Position numbers and translations under genes: made by a program. A stretch of DNA of 64,000 nt from Gemmiger_A avium (GTDB lineage Bacteria > Bacillota > Clostridia > Oscillospirales > Ruminococcaceae): NCBI GenBank assembly GCA_019114585.1, contig DXFE01000006.1, positions 35,549-99,548 on the forward strand, given 5' to 3'. The notes beneath the pieces are model-generated. The model did no database searches and was not told the origin of the DNA. It saw nothing but the letters and a program-made list of their open reading frames with translations. Shown here one piece after another: positions 8,822 through 17,016 of the stretch (position 1 is the first letter of the stretch; every line of letters begins with the position of its first letter).

Positions 8822-9202
8822 ATGAAAACAAGATTCTATATCTGCCGCCATTGCGGCAACCTGATCGGCATGGTGCACGATTCCGGTGTGCCGGTGGTTT
8901 GCTGCGGCGAAAAGATGGAGCCGCTGGTGCCCAACACGGTGGACGCGGCCGGCGAGAAGCACCTGCCGGTGGTCACGGTGGAGGGCAGCACCCTGCGCGT
9001 GAACGTAGGCGCGGTGGATCACCCCATGCTGCCGGAGCACTTTATTGAGTGGATCTATGTGCAGACCGAGAACGGCGGCTGCCGCCGTGCCCTGAAGCCC
9101 GGCGACAAGCCTGCCGCTGTGTTCGAACTGGGTGAGGAGAAGGCGGTTGCGGTGTATGCGTACTGCAATCTCCATGGCCTGTGGATGACGGAAGTAAAGT
9201 AA
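8822..9202 (+). CDS. dfx: Desulfoferrodoxin-type superoxide reductase
   Basis: 126 residues, the usual length of two-iron desulfoferrodoxin. Cys8, Cys11, Cys27 and Cys28 form the rubredoxin-like Fe(Cys)4 centre. His47, His67, His73, Cys115 and His118 form the Fe(His)4Cys centre that reduces superoxide to hydrogen peroxide without releasing oxygen. Spacing of all nine ligands matches the family, so the protein should be fully active. It protects strict anaerobes against brief oxygen exposure and takes electrons from rubredoxin or a similar donor; no rubredoxin gene is adjacent. AAGGAGG precedes the ATG. It is monocistronic, with its own promoter and terminator. Confidence 0.95.
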   Translation: MKTRFYICRHCGNLIGMVHDSGVPVVCCGEKMEPLVPNTVDAAGEKHLPVVTVEGSTLRVNVGAVDHPMLPEHFIEWIYVQTENGGCRRALKPGDKPAAVFELGEEKAVAVYAYCNLHGLWMTEVK

Positions 9203-9213
9203 CCGCTAAAAAG

Positions 9214-9254
9214 AAAAGGGGCGGGCAGCGTGCCGAGCGCTGCCTGCCCTTTTT
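9214..9254 (+). terminator. Intrinsic terminator of the desulfoferrodoxin gene
   Basis: GGGCGGGCAGCG (9219-9230) pairs with CGCTGCCTGCCC (9238-9249) with one G-U wobble, followed by TTTTT. It lies just after the stop codon. Confidence 0.85.
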
Positions 9255-9294
9255 GCTTGTTTTTGAAAAAACAACTCAATATTTCAAAAAGGTG

Positions 9295-9323
9295 TTGACA
9301 ATCTGTTTTTTGCCTGCTATAAT
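9295..9323 (+). promoter_or_regulatory. Consensus promoter of the tRNA-Ala gene
   Basis: A perfect TTGACA (9295-9300), a 17-base spacer and a perfect TATAAT (9318-9323), ending about 40 bases before the tRNA. Full-consensus promoters of this kind are typical of stable RNA genes. Confidence 0.9.
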
Positions 9324-9364
9324 AATCGAGCAGTCAACAAACGGCTGCCGACAACCGAACATGT

Positions 9365-9440
<76 letters not shown>

Positions 9441-9441
9441 A

Positions 9442-9480
9442 AACAAAGCCCTGTGCAATCTGCACGGGGCTTTGTTCTTT
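9442..9480 (+). terminator. Terminator of the tRNA-Ala gene
   Basis: AACAAAGCCCTGTGC (9442-9456) pairs with GCACGGGGCTTTGTT (9462-9476), with a five-base loop and a T-rich tail, starting one base after the tRNA CCA. Confidence 0.85.
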
Positions 9481-9495
9481 GCTTTGCAAACAGAG

Positions 9496-9529
9496 GCGCC
9501 CCCGCCCGGTATTTTCCGGACGGGGGCGC
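9496..9529. terminator. Bidirectional hairpin between tRNA-Ala and the convergent oxidoreductase gene
   Basis: GCGCCCCCGCCCGG (9496-9509) pairs with CCGGACGGGGGCGC (9516-9529) with one mismatch; TTTT follows on the plus strand and a weaker T-rich stretch on the minus strand. It likely ends the minus-strand gene whose stop codon is at 9540. Confidence 0.65.
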
Positions 9530-9539
9530 TTTTGTCAGA

Positions 9540-10565
9540 TTATACGTGGTATTCCATCGGGTAGGTCAGATAGCAGTGCGGCTCCAGCTGGTCGCAGGTC
9601 ACGTATCCGGCGGGGGCGTTCAGCAGGGAAGGAATGCGGTTCACGATGGTGGCGCAGGTGTGCTCCACGGTGGCGGGTTTGACCACATGGAACTCGGTGT
9701 CCGGTTCGCCGGAGAGTTTCCAGTCGCACATATCGCCGTCGTCCGGGCCGTAAACCTTGCCGATGGTCTCTTCCTCGATGGTGATACCCTGCATCGTTTC
9801 AATGGTTACCACAGCGGACATGCCGATGCAGTTGCCGGCCGGAATGGTTTCGCCCAGGGTGGCGCTGTACATATCGTGGTCGGCTACGCAGGGAACGTGC
9901 TTCTGGGTGATGGACTTGATGGTCAGACCCAGTTTGTTGCAGATGGCTTCGCTGGCGTTCCAAGCGTAGGAGGGCTCAAAAGCGGCGGGATGGGCGATCT
10001 GCGCCTCAAACTCCTCTTTGGTCAGGCCGCAGCCATGGGCCTTGGCCAGTGCCAGACCGTAGTCCTCCACGTTGTAGCTGTAGGCGCCCTGGATGCGGGT
10101 GAGCTTGTGGCAGCCGCTGGCCACCATAGCCACCATGTTGATCCAGAAAATGTCCTGCATGCCGGAGCCGGTGATGGTGCAGCCGGTCTCTTTGGCCAGC
10201 GCGTCCAGACGGTTGATCTGTGCGGCGGCGGTGGTCCAGGGATAGATGGCCTCCTCGCAGGTGGTAATTACGTTGATACCGCGGGACACGCATTTCTCCA
10301 CATGGTCATAGATGTCCCCGATAAAGCTGAACAGGGTCACAATGGCCACGTCCGCGTCACATTCGTCCAGCACCCGGTCGGCGTCGTTGGAGATCAGGAT
10401 GCCGGTCTTGACACCCAGCCCGGCAAAATCGCCCACATCCATCCCCACAACCTCGGGATTTACGTCGATGGCGCCCACAATCTGTGCACCATGTTCATAC
10501 AGATACCGCAGGGTATATTTGGCCATCTTGCCGCACCCGTACTGAACGACCTTGATCTTTTCCAT
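9540..10565 (-). CDS. 2,4-diaminopentanoate dehydrogenase-like NAD(P) oxidoreductase
   Basis: 341 residues. It begins 'KVVQYGCGKMAKYTLRYL', a Rossmann fold of the dihydrodipicolinate reductase superfamily, and the overall pattern resembles the Ord-type amine dehydrogenases of clostridial ornithine fermentation. Family enzymes deaminate 2,4-diaminopentanoate or related amino acids with NAD(P)+. No other ornithine-fermentation gene (orr, oraSE, ortAB) is nearby, so the actual substrate is open. AAAAGGAGG precedes the ATG. A MerR-type regulator lies 159 bases upstream on the same strand and may control it. Superfamily call is firm, substrate call is weak. Confidence 0.75.
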   Translation of the reverse strand: MEKIKVVQYGCGKMAKYTLRYLYEHGAQIVGAIDVNPEVVGMDVGDFAGLGVKTGILISNDADRVLDECDADVAIVTLFSFIGDIYDHVEKCVSRGINVITTCEEAIYPWTTAAAQINRLDALAKETGCTITGSGMQDIFWINMVAMVASGCHKLTRIQGAYSYNVEDYGLALAKAHGCGLTKEEFEAQIAHPAAFEPSYAWNASEAICNKLGLTIKSITQKHVPCVADHDMYSATLGETIPAGNCIGMSAVVTIETMQGITIEEETIGKVYGPDDGDMCDWKLSGEPDTEFHVVKPATVEHTCATIVNRIPSLLNAPAGYVTCDQLEPHCYLTYPMEYHV

Positions 10566-10724
10566 GGAAAACTGCCTCCTTTTCCGGCTGTCTGATTTGG
10601 CTGGCCCGCGGTTTTGCGCGGGCTGGGCGCTGAGCGCCCCCTCGTTGCTTTCAGTCTAAACCCTGCAGCCGCAGGAGAGTCAACAGATTCCGTGAAAAAA
10701 TTCACAATATTTTCTCAAACGTCT

Positions 10725-11570
10725 TTATTTGACAAATGCCACCGGTACCTGCAGCCGCAGGAACATGCTGCGGGGATCGTTGTCAAACACGTGAAAACCG
10801 GTCATAACCTCACAGATATAGTCGCCGGATACCCTGTAATTGTTGCGGCGGCAATAGTCCAGCAGCATCCGGGCACAGGGAATTTCATCATCGTAGTTGT
10901 CCAGGTATATGCAGGCGTACATGCCGCTGTCCACAATCCGGGGCGCGCCGTCCCGAAGCGGCAGATCCCGGCCGGCAAACAGAAAGATCTGCCCGGGCAC
11001 AAACCGCTCGGCCAGAAAGTCTTCCTGCCCGATGGTGGTGCCGATATTGTAGGAATGGATCTGCTCCAGCCCCTGCTGCGCCAGGGTGTGGCGCAGCGCC
11101 TGCAGCGAGGTCTCGTAGCTGCGGATGCCGCTGCTGTAGAAGTTTTCCGGGCAGGGGATACCCCAGGCGTAGCGGCGGTCGATGTACTCCAGCGACAAGG
11201 TACCTGTGGCGGGGGATTTGCGGTACCGCTCGATAGACTGGATTGCCCGTTCCACCGCATCATGACGGGCTTTCAGCTGACGCATCTGCTGATGCAGCTG
11301 CTCATTTTTCCGGGCCAGCAGTTCCTCAATCAGGGTGATGTCCTCCTTTTGCAGCGCCTGCCCGATCTCCGAAAGGCTCATACCCAACTCTTTCATATAG
11401 GCGATCATGTCCAGCCGGGCGTTCTGGTCGATGCTGTAATAGCGATAACCGGTATCCGGATCCACATAACGGGGCTTGAGCAATCCTTTTTCATCGTACA
11501 GGCGCAGTGTGGTGATGGAAATCCGGTTCAGTTTTGCCATTTTTCCAATGGCGAGCAGGTCTTCTTTCAT
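10725..11570 (-). CDS. MerR family transcriptional regulator with GyrI-like effector domain
   Basis: 281 residues. The N-terminal winged helix reads 'AIGKMAKLNRISITTLRLYD' and continues with the family signature 'GLLKPRYVDPDTGYRYY'. A coiled-coil dimerisation helix covers residues 75-115, and the C-terminal 150 residues resemble GyrI/BmrR-type small-molecule binding domains. Such regulators sense cationic drugs or metabolites and activate a promoter with a long spacer. GGGAGG precedes the ATG. It lies upstream of, and on the same strand as, the amine-dehydrogenase-like gene, and is divergent from the small membrane protein gene at 11867; either could be a target. Confidence 0.9.
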   Translation of the reverse strand: MKEDLLAIGKMAKLNRISITTLRLYDEKGLLKPRYVDPDTGYRYYSIDQNARLDMIAYMKELGMSLSEIGQALQKEDITLIEELLARKNEQLHQQMRQLKARHDAVERAIQSIERYRKSPATGTLSLEYIDRRYAWGIPCPENFYSSGIRSYETSLQALRHTLAQQGLEQIHSYNIGTTIGQEDFLAERFVPGQIFLFAGRDLPLRDGAPRIVDSGMYACIYLDNYDDEIPCARMLLDYCRRNNYRVSGDYICEVMTGFHVFDNDPRSMFLRLQVPVAFVK

Positions 11571-11583
11571 GCGGCACCTCCCG

Positions 11584-11608
11584 AAACTCTCATTTATAAG
11601 AAGAGTTT
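11584..11608 (-). promoter_or_regulatory. Inverted repeat in the MerR gene promoter region
   Basis: AAACTCT and AGAGTTT form perfect seven-base arms around an 11-base AT-rich centre, 14 bases before the MerR start codon. The centre includes TATAAA on the minus strand, so the site overlaps a likely -10. The position suggests autoregulation. Confidence 0.5.
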
Positions 11609-11772
11609 AGCGCAGCCGGAAATTGAGCGCAAGCCTTGAAGTTACGAAAAACAGGCGAATTTCTGCAGGACGCCTCTTTGCCCGGTCGGTTTGGCCGCCG
11701 GGTTTGCGGCCTTTGCCAAAAACTGGGTACACCAGCGAAAAAAGAAGAAATTGTGAAAATCAAAAATAATAC

Positions 11773-11810
11773 TTGACTTTGTCAACCTTTCGCCTTATAC
11801 TTGATCAAGT
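11773..11810 (+). promoter_or_regulatory. Strong promoter overlapped by two palindromes
   Basis: TTGACT (11773-11778), a 17-base spacer and TATACT (11796-11801) form a near-consensus promoter. TTGAC-TTT-GTCAA (11773-11785), a perfect inverted repeat, covers the -35. ACTTGATCAAGT (11799-11810), a perfect 12-base palindrome, covers the end of the -10 and the start site. This is the classic layout for repression by steric block. The sites share the TTGA/TCAA core but match no family operator I can name. Confidence 0.65.
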
Positions 11811-11866
11811 CAAGTAAATAACCCGCCGGGTCAACCGCCCGGCCTGTACAAAAGGAGAAAACAACA

Positions 11867-12193
11867 ATGAAGCGTTCTTCCAAAATCTGGCTCTGGTTTG
11901 CTCTGGTTCTCTGCGCCGCCACCACGGTTCTGAATGCCACGCAGGGCCGTATCCCCTCGGTCATTATCGCCCTGGTGTCTCTGGCCGGGCTGGCCATTCT
12001 GCTGTTCGCCCAGAAAAAGGCCGGCTATATCCTGATGTGCTGCTGCTATGTGCTGTCCTTCCTGGTGGCGGTTACCGGCAGCCTGTCCTCCGGCAATCTG
12101 CTGGCCTCCATTGTGATGTCCCTGATCGGCAGCCTGCTGGTGCCGGTAATCACCTGGCTGTTCATCCGTCGCGACTGGGCACAGTTGCGCTGA
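11867..12193 (+). CDS. Small four-helix membrane protein of unknown function
   Basis: 108 residues, almost entirely hydrophobic. Four predicted membrane segments lie near residues 8-22, 32-48, 52-70 and 77-100, with a positively charged N-terminus ('MKRSSK') and C-terminus ('RRDWAQLR'). AAAGGAG precedes the ATG. I do not recognise a family. It has its own strong promoter covered by two palindromes and its own terminator, so expression appears tightly controlled. The MerR gene is divergent and a LysR gene follows; either could be the regulator. A small transporter or stress-response membrane protein is possible but not shown. Confidence 0.75.
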   Translation: MKRSSKIWLWFALVLCAATTVLNATQGRIPSVIIALVSLAGLAILLFAQKKAGYILMCCCYVLSFLVAVTGSLSSGNLLASIVMSLIGSLLVPVITWLFIRRDWAQLR

Positions 12194-12220
12194 TCCGGGC
12201 GGCCGCCCTGTTTTATCTCC

Positions 12221-12256
12221 CCGGCCAGGGCCTCCCTGTGGAGGCCCCGGTTTTTC
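12221..12256 (+). terminator. Terminator after the small membrane protein gene
   Basis: GGGCCTCC pairs with GGAGGCCC around a short loop, extended by CCGG/CCGG across a small bulge, followed by TTTTT. Confidence 0.8.
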
Positions 12257-12270
12257 TATATTATGGATTC

Positions 12271-12299
12271 TTGCGTAAAGTGTGGCAAACCTTTATAAT
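12271..12299 (+). promoter_or_regulatory. Promoter of the LysR gene
   Basis: TTGCGT (12271-12276), 17 bases, TATAAT (12294-12299), ending 30 bases before the start codon. Confidence 0.7.
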
Positions 12300-12329
12300 G
12301 CAGGTGAAAAGAAGAAAGGGAGAGATCGT

Positions 12330-13220
12330 ATGGAACTGCGTCAGCTGAAATACTTTCTTTCGGCCGCCCGTAATCTGAGTTTCACCACCGCCGCACGGGA
12401 GTGCTATATTGTGCAGTCAGCCATGTCCCAGCAGATTGCCGCGTTGGAAAAGGAACTGGGCGTTACCTTGTTTGAACGGGGCGGCCGCACCATGACCCTG
12501 ACGGCGGAGGGGCGGGTATTCCGCCAGGAGGCAGAGCGCATTCTGCGCCAGGTGACCGACTCCACAGCGCTGGTGCAGACCATTGCCTCCGGCTATGAGC
12601 GTACGGTGCGGCTGGGCTGTCACGGAAGTCTGCTGCATCGGGAACTGGTATCCGGCCTGCGGCAGCTGCATAAGGAAAAACCGGATCTGCGTGTGCTGGT
12701 TTTTCAGGACATCGCGGCCCGCTTGCTGGATGCTTTGCGCAATAAGGATCTGGACTGTGTGGTGGGCATCCTTTCCCCGGCTATGAAATTGCTGTCCGGT
12801 TGGCTGGACTGGCAGGTTATCCGGGAAGAAGGGGTTCGGCTTATGGTGCCGGAAAACCATCCGCTGGCCGGGCGGGAGTCGGTCACAATGGAGGAAGTGG
12901 CCAGGGAGCCTGTTATCCTGCTGAGCGGCAGCGATAAACGGGATCATCTGATGCGCTGGGCTGACAGCGGCCATCCGATCCGGGTTTATTGCTATGCGGA
13001 AGAAGCCGGCAGCGTGGAAACCATGGTGGCGGCCGGGTTTGGCGTGTCCCTGTGCCTGGAAAGTGCCTGCCGCATCCGGGAGGGCATACGTTATGTGGAC
13101 ATCTGCGGAACCAACCGGGAGCAGGTGGCCCTGTTCTGGAACCGGGGCGAACGGGAGAAAAGGCTGGCGGAGGAACTGCTTTCATTTTTAGTGATGGATC
13201 CATCGAATTCCGTTATTTGA
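12330..13220 (+). CDS. LysR family transcriptional regulator
   Basis: 296 residues from the ATG at 12330 ('MELRQLKYFLSAAR'), preceded by AAAGGGAGAG; a longer in-frame reading back to 12282 crosses the promoter and is rejected. Residues 1-60 form the winged helix ('FTTAARECYIVQSAMSQQIA'), and the rest is the two-lobed effector-binding domain. LysR proteins usually activate a neighbouring gene on binding a metabolite of its pathway. The neighbour 111 bases downstream on the same strand is a secreted flavoprotein reductase, the natural candidate target. An unusual point is that the two genes are tandem rather than divergent. Confidence 0.92.
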   Translation: MELRQLKYFLSAARNLSFTTAARECYIVQSAMSQQIAALEKELGVTLFERGGRTMTLTAEGRVFRQEAERILRQVTDSTALVQTIASGYERTVRLGCHGSLLHRELVSGLRQLHKEKPDLRVLVFQDIAARLLDALRNKDLDCVVGILSPAMKLLSGWLDWQVIREEGVRLMVPENHPLAGRESVTMEEVAREPVILLSGSDKRDHLMRWADSGHPIRVYCYAEEAGSVETMVAAGFGVSLCLESACRIREGIRYVDICGTNREQVALFWNRGEREKRLAEELLSFLVMDPSNSVI

Positions 13221-13245
13221 ATTTGTGGGATCGCTCCGATATACT
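13217..13245 (+). promoter_or_regulatory. Promoter of the tandem-FMN flavoprotein gene
   Basis: TTGAAT (13217-13222), 17 bases, TATACT (13240-13245). The -35 overlaps the stop codon of the LysR gene. The leader of about 80 bases contains no structure I recognise. Confidence 0.6.
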
Positions 13246-13331
13246 GAGTGTGGTAAATGTTTAACACATACGGGACGGGTGCACACGGCCTGTGTGAATA
13301 TAAGCATTCAGCATACCCAGGAGGAGAAAAG

Positions 13332-15677
13332 ATGAAGAAGAACAGCATTCTTGCCTGTGTGCTGGCAGGTGCGCTGCTGCTGAGCGGGTGCTCCAACACA
13401 GCGGCATCCGGCAGTGCGGGCAAGTACACAGCAGGCACCTATGAGGCCACCGCACAGGGATACGGCGGCTCTGTCACGGTTACCATGACGGTCGATGCCG
13501 ACAGCATTACCGATGTGAAAGCCGTGGGCGAAAACGAAACCGAGGGCGTGGGAAGCAAGGCGATCGAGCAGCTGCCCGGCGCGATTCTGGAAGCGCAGAG
13601 CTGTGAAGTGGACGGCATTGCCGGCGCCACCTTTTCCAGCGACGCGGTACTTGCAGCCGCCAAGGACTGTCTGGCCCAGGCTTCCGGCACCCAGGCGGAG
13701 CCTGCCTCCGTGAAGATGGCTCCCGGCACCTATACCGGCCAGGGAACCGGCTTCCGGGTCAGCGAGCCGATTACCGTCAATGTGACTGTCAGCGAAAATG
13801 AGATCCTGGACATCCAGGTGGATCAGGTAAACACGTCGGAAAAACCCTCGATTCTGCAGTCGGTGGTGGATCTGATGCTGCCCCGTATCCTGGAGAATCA
13901 GTCGGTGGCTGTGGATGCCATTACCGGCGCAACTGCCAGCAGCAACGGCGTCAAGCAGGCGATTACGGATGCCCTGACCCAGGCGCTGGAGGCCGGCGGC
14001 AGCGATGCCTCCGCCATCAGCGCGTTCCAGACGGCTCCGGCCAAGAGCACCGAGACCATTACTCTGGACACCGATGTGCTGGTGGTAGGTATGGGCGGCT
14101 CCGGCGTGGCGGCGGCGCTGAGCGCAGCGGAAAACGGTGCTTCGGTGCTGGCGATTGACAAGGCCGGCAAATACGGCGGCACCTCGGAGCTGACCAGCGG
14201 CCCCATGGCCATCAATGTGCCCAGCCAGGTGGAAGCCGAAATCGCCGATTGGCCCAACCCGGTCACCGGTGAGACCGAGACCAAGCCCGCCGGGGCCGAT
14301 CTGATCGACGCCGAGGCCCTGTACGAAGACTGGCTGGCCTATACCACCATTGATGGTGTGCAGACCGCTAAGCCTGAAATGATCCGCATCATGATCGACG
14401 AGAGCGGCTATACCGATGACTGGCTGACCCAGTATGGCTTCTCTTTTGATCCGGCCATTGGTTTTGCCGGCAACAGCTGGGCGGCGTTTACCCCCCACAC
14501 CGGCGCCAAGGCCTTGACCGAGAGCTTCTTTGACTCGGTAATCGGGCACTTCGAAGAGATGGGCGGCAGCTACATGCTGGAGACCGAGGCCTATGACCTG
14601 ATCTATGACGAGGCCACCAACCAGGTCACCGGCGTGCTGGCCCGCAGCACGGCCGACGGCACCGAGTATGTGATCAACGCCAAGGCAGTGGTCCTGGCCA
14701 CCGGTGGCTACGCCGGCAGCGCCGAGATGGAAGAGACCTACCTGTCCAACGAGTACTATCCCCTGAAGGGCGCCTGGAAGCAGTTCGGCATGCAGCAGAA
14801 CGACGGCAAAATGATCCAGGCGGCCATTGACGATGGCGCCGGCACCTACAACATCAGCGTGCCGCCCATGGTGCATGTAGGCGGTGTGGACGGCTTCCTG
14901 TCCGGCTACGAGGCTGTGCCCATCGAGGGGCAGATCAGCAGCTCCACCGGCCGTCCCGCGGTCTGGTCGGTGGCGGATATTCCCCTGAATATGGCCATTT
15001 CTTCCAACACGCTGGCCGTGGGCGCGGACGGAAAGCGCTTTACCAGCGAGACTGCCCTGTCCATGTTCAACCCCTGGATCTCCGGCCCCCACTTCTACAG
15101 CATCTGGGGCAACGAGCAGATCCAGGATCTGATTTCCAACGGTTTTGATGAAGTGCCCTACGGCCCCTCTACCAACTATCTGGGGTATGGCAGCAGCATC
15201 CCGGCCGGGGTTCCCTTGCCGGAGACCGAGGAAATTCTGCAGGCAGCCATTGACGCAGGCTACGTGTACAAGGCGGACACCATTGCGGAACTGGCGGAAA
15301 AGATGGGCTTCGATCCGGAAGTCCTGGAAGCTACTGTAGAAGAGTACAACAGCTACTGTGCCACCGGCGTGGATGAAGCGTTCGGCAAGGATGCGCAGTA
15401 TCTGGCGGCGGTGGAAGGTGGCCCCTACTACGGCATCGTAGGCTCTTCCTACTGCTACTCCACCTGCGGCGGCCTGGATATCAACACCGATTTCCAGGTG
15501 CTGCTGGCGGACGGCGAGACCCCGATGGGCGGTTTGTACGCAGTGGGCACCGACTCCATGGGCGTGCTGTTCTCCGAGGCGAAAGCCTACGTGACCTACG
15601 GCGGCGCTGCCCAGGGCTGGGCCTATACCTCCGGCCGTCTGGCAGGCCAGGTGGTGGCCGAGGCGGTAAAGGAGTAA
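13332..15677 (+). CDS. Secreted flavoprotein reductase with two FMN-binding domains and an FAD domain
   Basis: 781 residues from the ATG at 13332 (AGGAGG upstream). The signal peptide ends in lipobox 'LLSGC' with Cys20. Two FMN_bind domains follow, each with the motif that takes covalent FMN on threonine: 'DGIAGAT' (Thr100) and 'DAITGAT' (Thr201). From residue 247 an FAD_binding_2 domain starts with 'VLVVGMGGSGVAAALSAAE' and continues to the C-terminus, ending with the FAD-binding 'GWAYTSGRLAG'. Such proteins resemble fumarate and urocanate reductases and pass electrons to an external acceptor. Covalent FMN needs an ApbE transferase, not encoded here. Two FMN domains instead of one is less usual. 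The acceptor is unknown. Confidence 0.9.
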   Translation: MKKNSILACVLAGALLLSGCSNTAASGSAGKYTAGTYEATAQGYGGSVTVTMTVDADSITDVKAVGENETEGVGSKAIEQLPGAILEAQSCEVDGIAGATFSSDAVLAAAKDCLAQASGTQAEPASVKMAPGTYTGQGTGFRVSEPITVNVTVSENEILDIQVDQVNTSEKPSILQSVVDLMLPRILENQSVAVDAITGATASSNGVKQAITDALTQALEAGGSDASAISAFQTAPAKSTETITLDTDVLVVGMGGSGVAAALSAAENGASVLAIDKAGKYGGTSELTSGPMAINVPSQVEAEIADWPNPVTGETETKPAGADLIDAEALYEDWLAYTTIDGVQTAKPEMIRIMIDESGYTDDWLTQYGFSFDPAIGFAGNSWAAFTPHTGAKALTESFFDSVIGHFEEMGGSYMLETEAYDLIYDEATNQVTGVLARSTADGTEYVINAKAVVLATGGYAGSAEMEETYLSNEYYPLKGAWKQFGMQQNDGKMIQAAIDDGAGTYNISVPPMVHVGGVDGFLSGYEAVPIEGQISSSTGRPAVWSVADIPLNMAISSNTLAVGADGKRFTSETALSMFNPWISGPHFYSIWGNEQIQDLISNGFDEVPYGPSTNYLGYGSSIPAGVPLPETEEILQAAIDAGYVYKADTIAELAEKMGFDPEVLEATVEEYNSYCATGVDEAFGKDAQYLAAVEGGPYYGIVGSSYCYSTCGGLDINTDFQVLLADGETPMGGLYAVGTDSMGVLFSEAKAYVTYGGAAQGWAYTSGRLAGQVVAEAVKE

Positions 15678-15732
15678 CCCCTCTCTTTCCCTAAGTGGTG
15701 TGACCCGCCCAATACACGGGCCGACCAAGCAG

Positions 15733-15768
15733 AAGCCGGGCAGTGCAAAGGCACTGCCCGGCTTTTAT
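15733..15768 (+). terminator. Terminator of the tandem-FMN flavoprotein gene
   Basis: AAGCCGGGCAGTGC and GCACTGCCCGGCTT form a perfect 14-base stem with a four-base loop, followed by TTA. Confidence 0.9.
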
Positions 15769-15834
15769 GTGCAACCTTGGATTCAGTAAGCGGCCGGAGC
15801 GATATTCCCGTATTCTGCACACAACCTGAACTGA

Positions 15835-15873
15835 AAAAATCCCCCGGCAGCCTGCCAGGCCGCCGGGGGATTG
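15835..15873 (-). terminator. Terminator of the marR-yczE operon
   Basis: On the minus strand AATCCCCCGGC pairs with GCCGGGGGATT around an inner GCCTG/CAGGC helix, and TTTTTT follows. It lies 13 bases after the YczE-like stop codon. Confidence 0.85.
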
Positions 15874-15885
15874 CTGTATACAGAA

Positions 15886-16581
15886 TTACGCGGCTTCCCG
15901 CCCGTACATGAACCGGTGCACGCGGGGCTTCAGCGGCTCGTACAGGCCCAGGATCTTGCCCACGCCGAACGCCGCGATCACGGTGCCCTCCCGGATGCCG
16001 TGGAACTGCCGGAAGTAGGCCAGCGAGATGGCCAGCGCGATCAGGGACACGGTGATGTCAAAGCGCATCTTGACGGTGTGCAGCGGCAGATGCAGTTTGT
16101 CCGCAATCACCTGCATGATGCCCTCGCCGGGCAGCGAAATCAGGCAGGGGGCCAGATACAGCAGGATGCCCAGCGCAATCAGCGCCATGCTGATTGCCAG
16201 GTACAGCAACCGCACCCCGTAGATCCCGGCAGGGGAGAGGGGCAGCGAGGCCGGATCCGGCAGAAAGCGATCGGCCAGAAAGTTGGTGAAGTCGGTAAAA
16301 TAGCCGAACAGGGTGGTGCAGATCAGCTGCAGCACCCGGGCAGACTGCAGATCCCGGCCCAGAATCAGAAACTGGATCAGGATATACAGCGAAAAAATTA
16401 CAATGATCCAGGTGCCCATGGACAGAAAGGTAAAAATCTCGCTGAGCACGTAGGGGATGGAGTTTACCGGCGACATCCCCAGATTGGCGGTGCCGGAGAA
16501 GGATACCCCCATCGCCATGATGAACAGCCCGGCACAATAGACCAGAACCTTTTTCAGCAGTGTGATTGCGCTATGTTTCAT
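15886..16581 (-). CDS. YczE/YitT-like integral membrane protein
   Basis: 231 residues from the ATG at 16581, which overlaps the upstream MarR stop as ATGA and has AAAGGAAG upstream; the in-frame start at 16611 lies inside the MarR gene and is less likely. Five or more hydrophobic segments and the start 'KVLVYCAGLFIMAMGVSFSG', followed by 'ANLGMSPVNSIPYVLSE', fit the YczE/YyaS/YitT membrane protein family. In Bacillus YczE is linked to antibiotic production, but the molecular role of the family is not established. Translational coupling to MarR suggests a transported or sensed small molecule controls it. Confidence 0.8.
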   Translation of the reverse strand: MKHSAITLLKKVLVYCAGLFIMAMGVSFSGTANLGMSPVNSIPYVLSEIFTFLSMGTWIIVIFSLYILIQFLILGRDLQSARVLQLICTTLFGYFTDFTNFLADRFLPDPASLPLSPAGIYGVRLLYLAISMALIALGILLYLAPCLISLPGEGIMQVIADKLHLPLHTVKMRFDITVSLIALAISLAYFRQFHGIREGTVIAAFGVGKILGLYEPLKPRVHRFMYGREAA

Positions 16582-17000
16582 TCCAAACTTCCTTTCCCGT
16601 TTTGCAGGCATTTTTCCAGCAGCCCTGTCAGCGTCTGCCGCTCCTCGGCGGTCAGGCCGGCGGTGATCTGCGCCTCCGCCTCGGCAAAAACGCCGTTCAG
16701 CGCCCCGGCCAGCTCCTGCCCCCGCGGGGTCAGCGATACATACAGGGAACGCCGATTGCCCGGCCGGTTGCGCCGGGTTACCAGGCCCGCGGCCTCCATG
16801 CGGGTGAGGATGCTGCCCACGGTGGCGGGTTCAATCTCGCAGTAGTCGGCAATGGCTTTCTGCTCATGCTCCCCCTGCGCGGCCAGAAATTCCAGAATTT
16901 TTGGCTGCCCGGGGGACAGGCCCAGCGCCGCTGCCCGGTCCGGAACCATGCGGTTCAGCTGCAGGTAGGTCTTCATCCACAGATGATGGAGCGAATTCAT
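16578..17000 (-). CDS. MarR family transcriptional regulator
   Basis: 140 residues from the ATG at 17000, five bases after GGAGG; the in-frame TTG at 17012 overlaps that site and is rejected. The winged helix is visible as 'QKAIADYCEIEPATVGSILT' and 'RMEAAGLVTRRNRPGNRRSL', with flanking dimerisation helices. MarR proteins repress their own operon until a phenolic or other small ligand binds. The operon contains this gene and the membrane protein that overlaps it. A promoter and an inverted repeat lie directly upstream. Confidence 0.92.
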   Translation of the reverse strand: MNSLHHLWMKTYLQLNRMVPDRAAALGLSPGQPKILEFLAAQGEHEQKAIADYCEIEPATVGSILTRMEAAGLVTRRNRPGNRRSLYVSLTPRGQELAGALNGVFAEAEAQITAGLTAEERQTLTGLLEKCLQNGKGSLE

Positions 17001-17016
17001 GGCTGCCTCCAAATAC

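Noticed and set aside
13308..15728. 806-codon minus-strand open frame opposite the tandem-FMN flavoprotein
   Set aside because: Antisense shadow; the plus-strand protein has signal peptide, FMN and FAD motifs.
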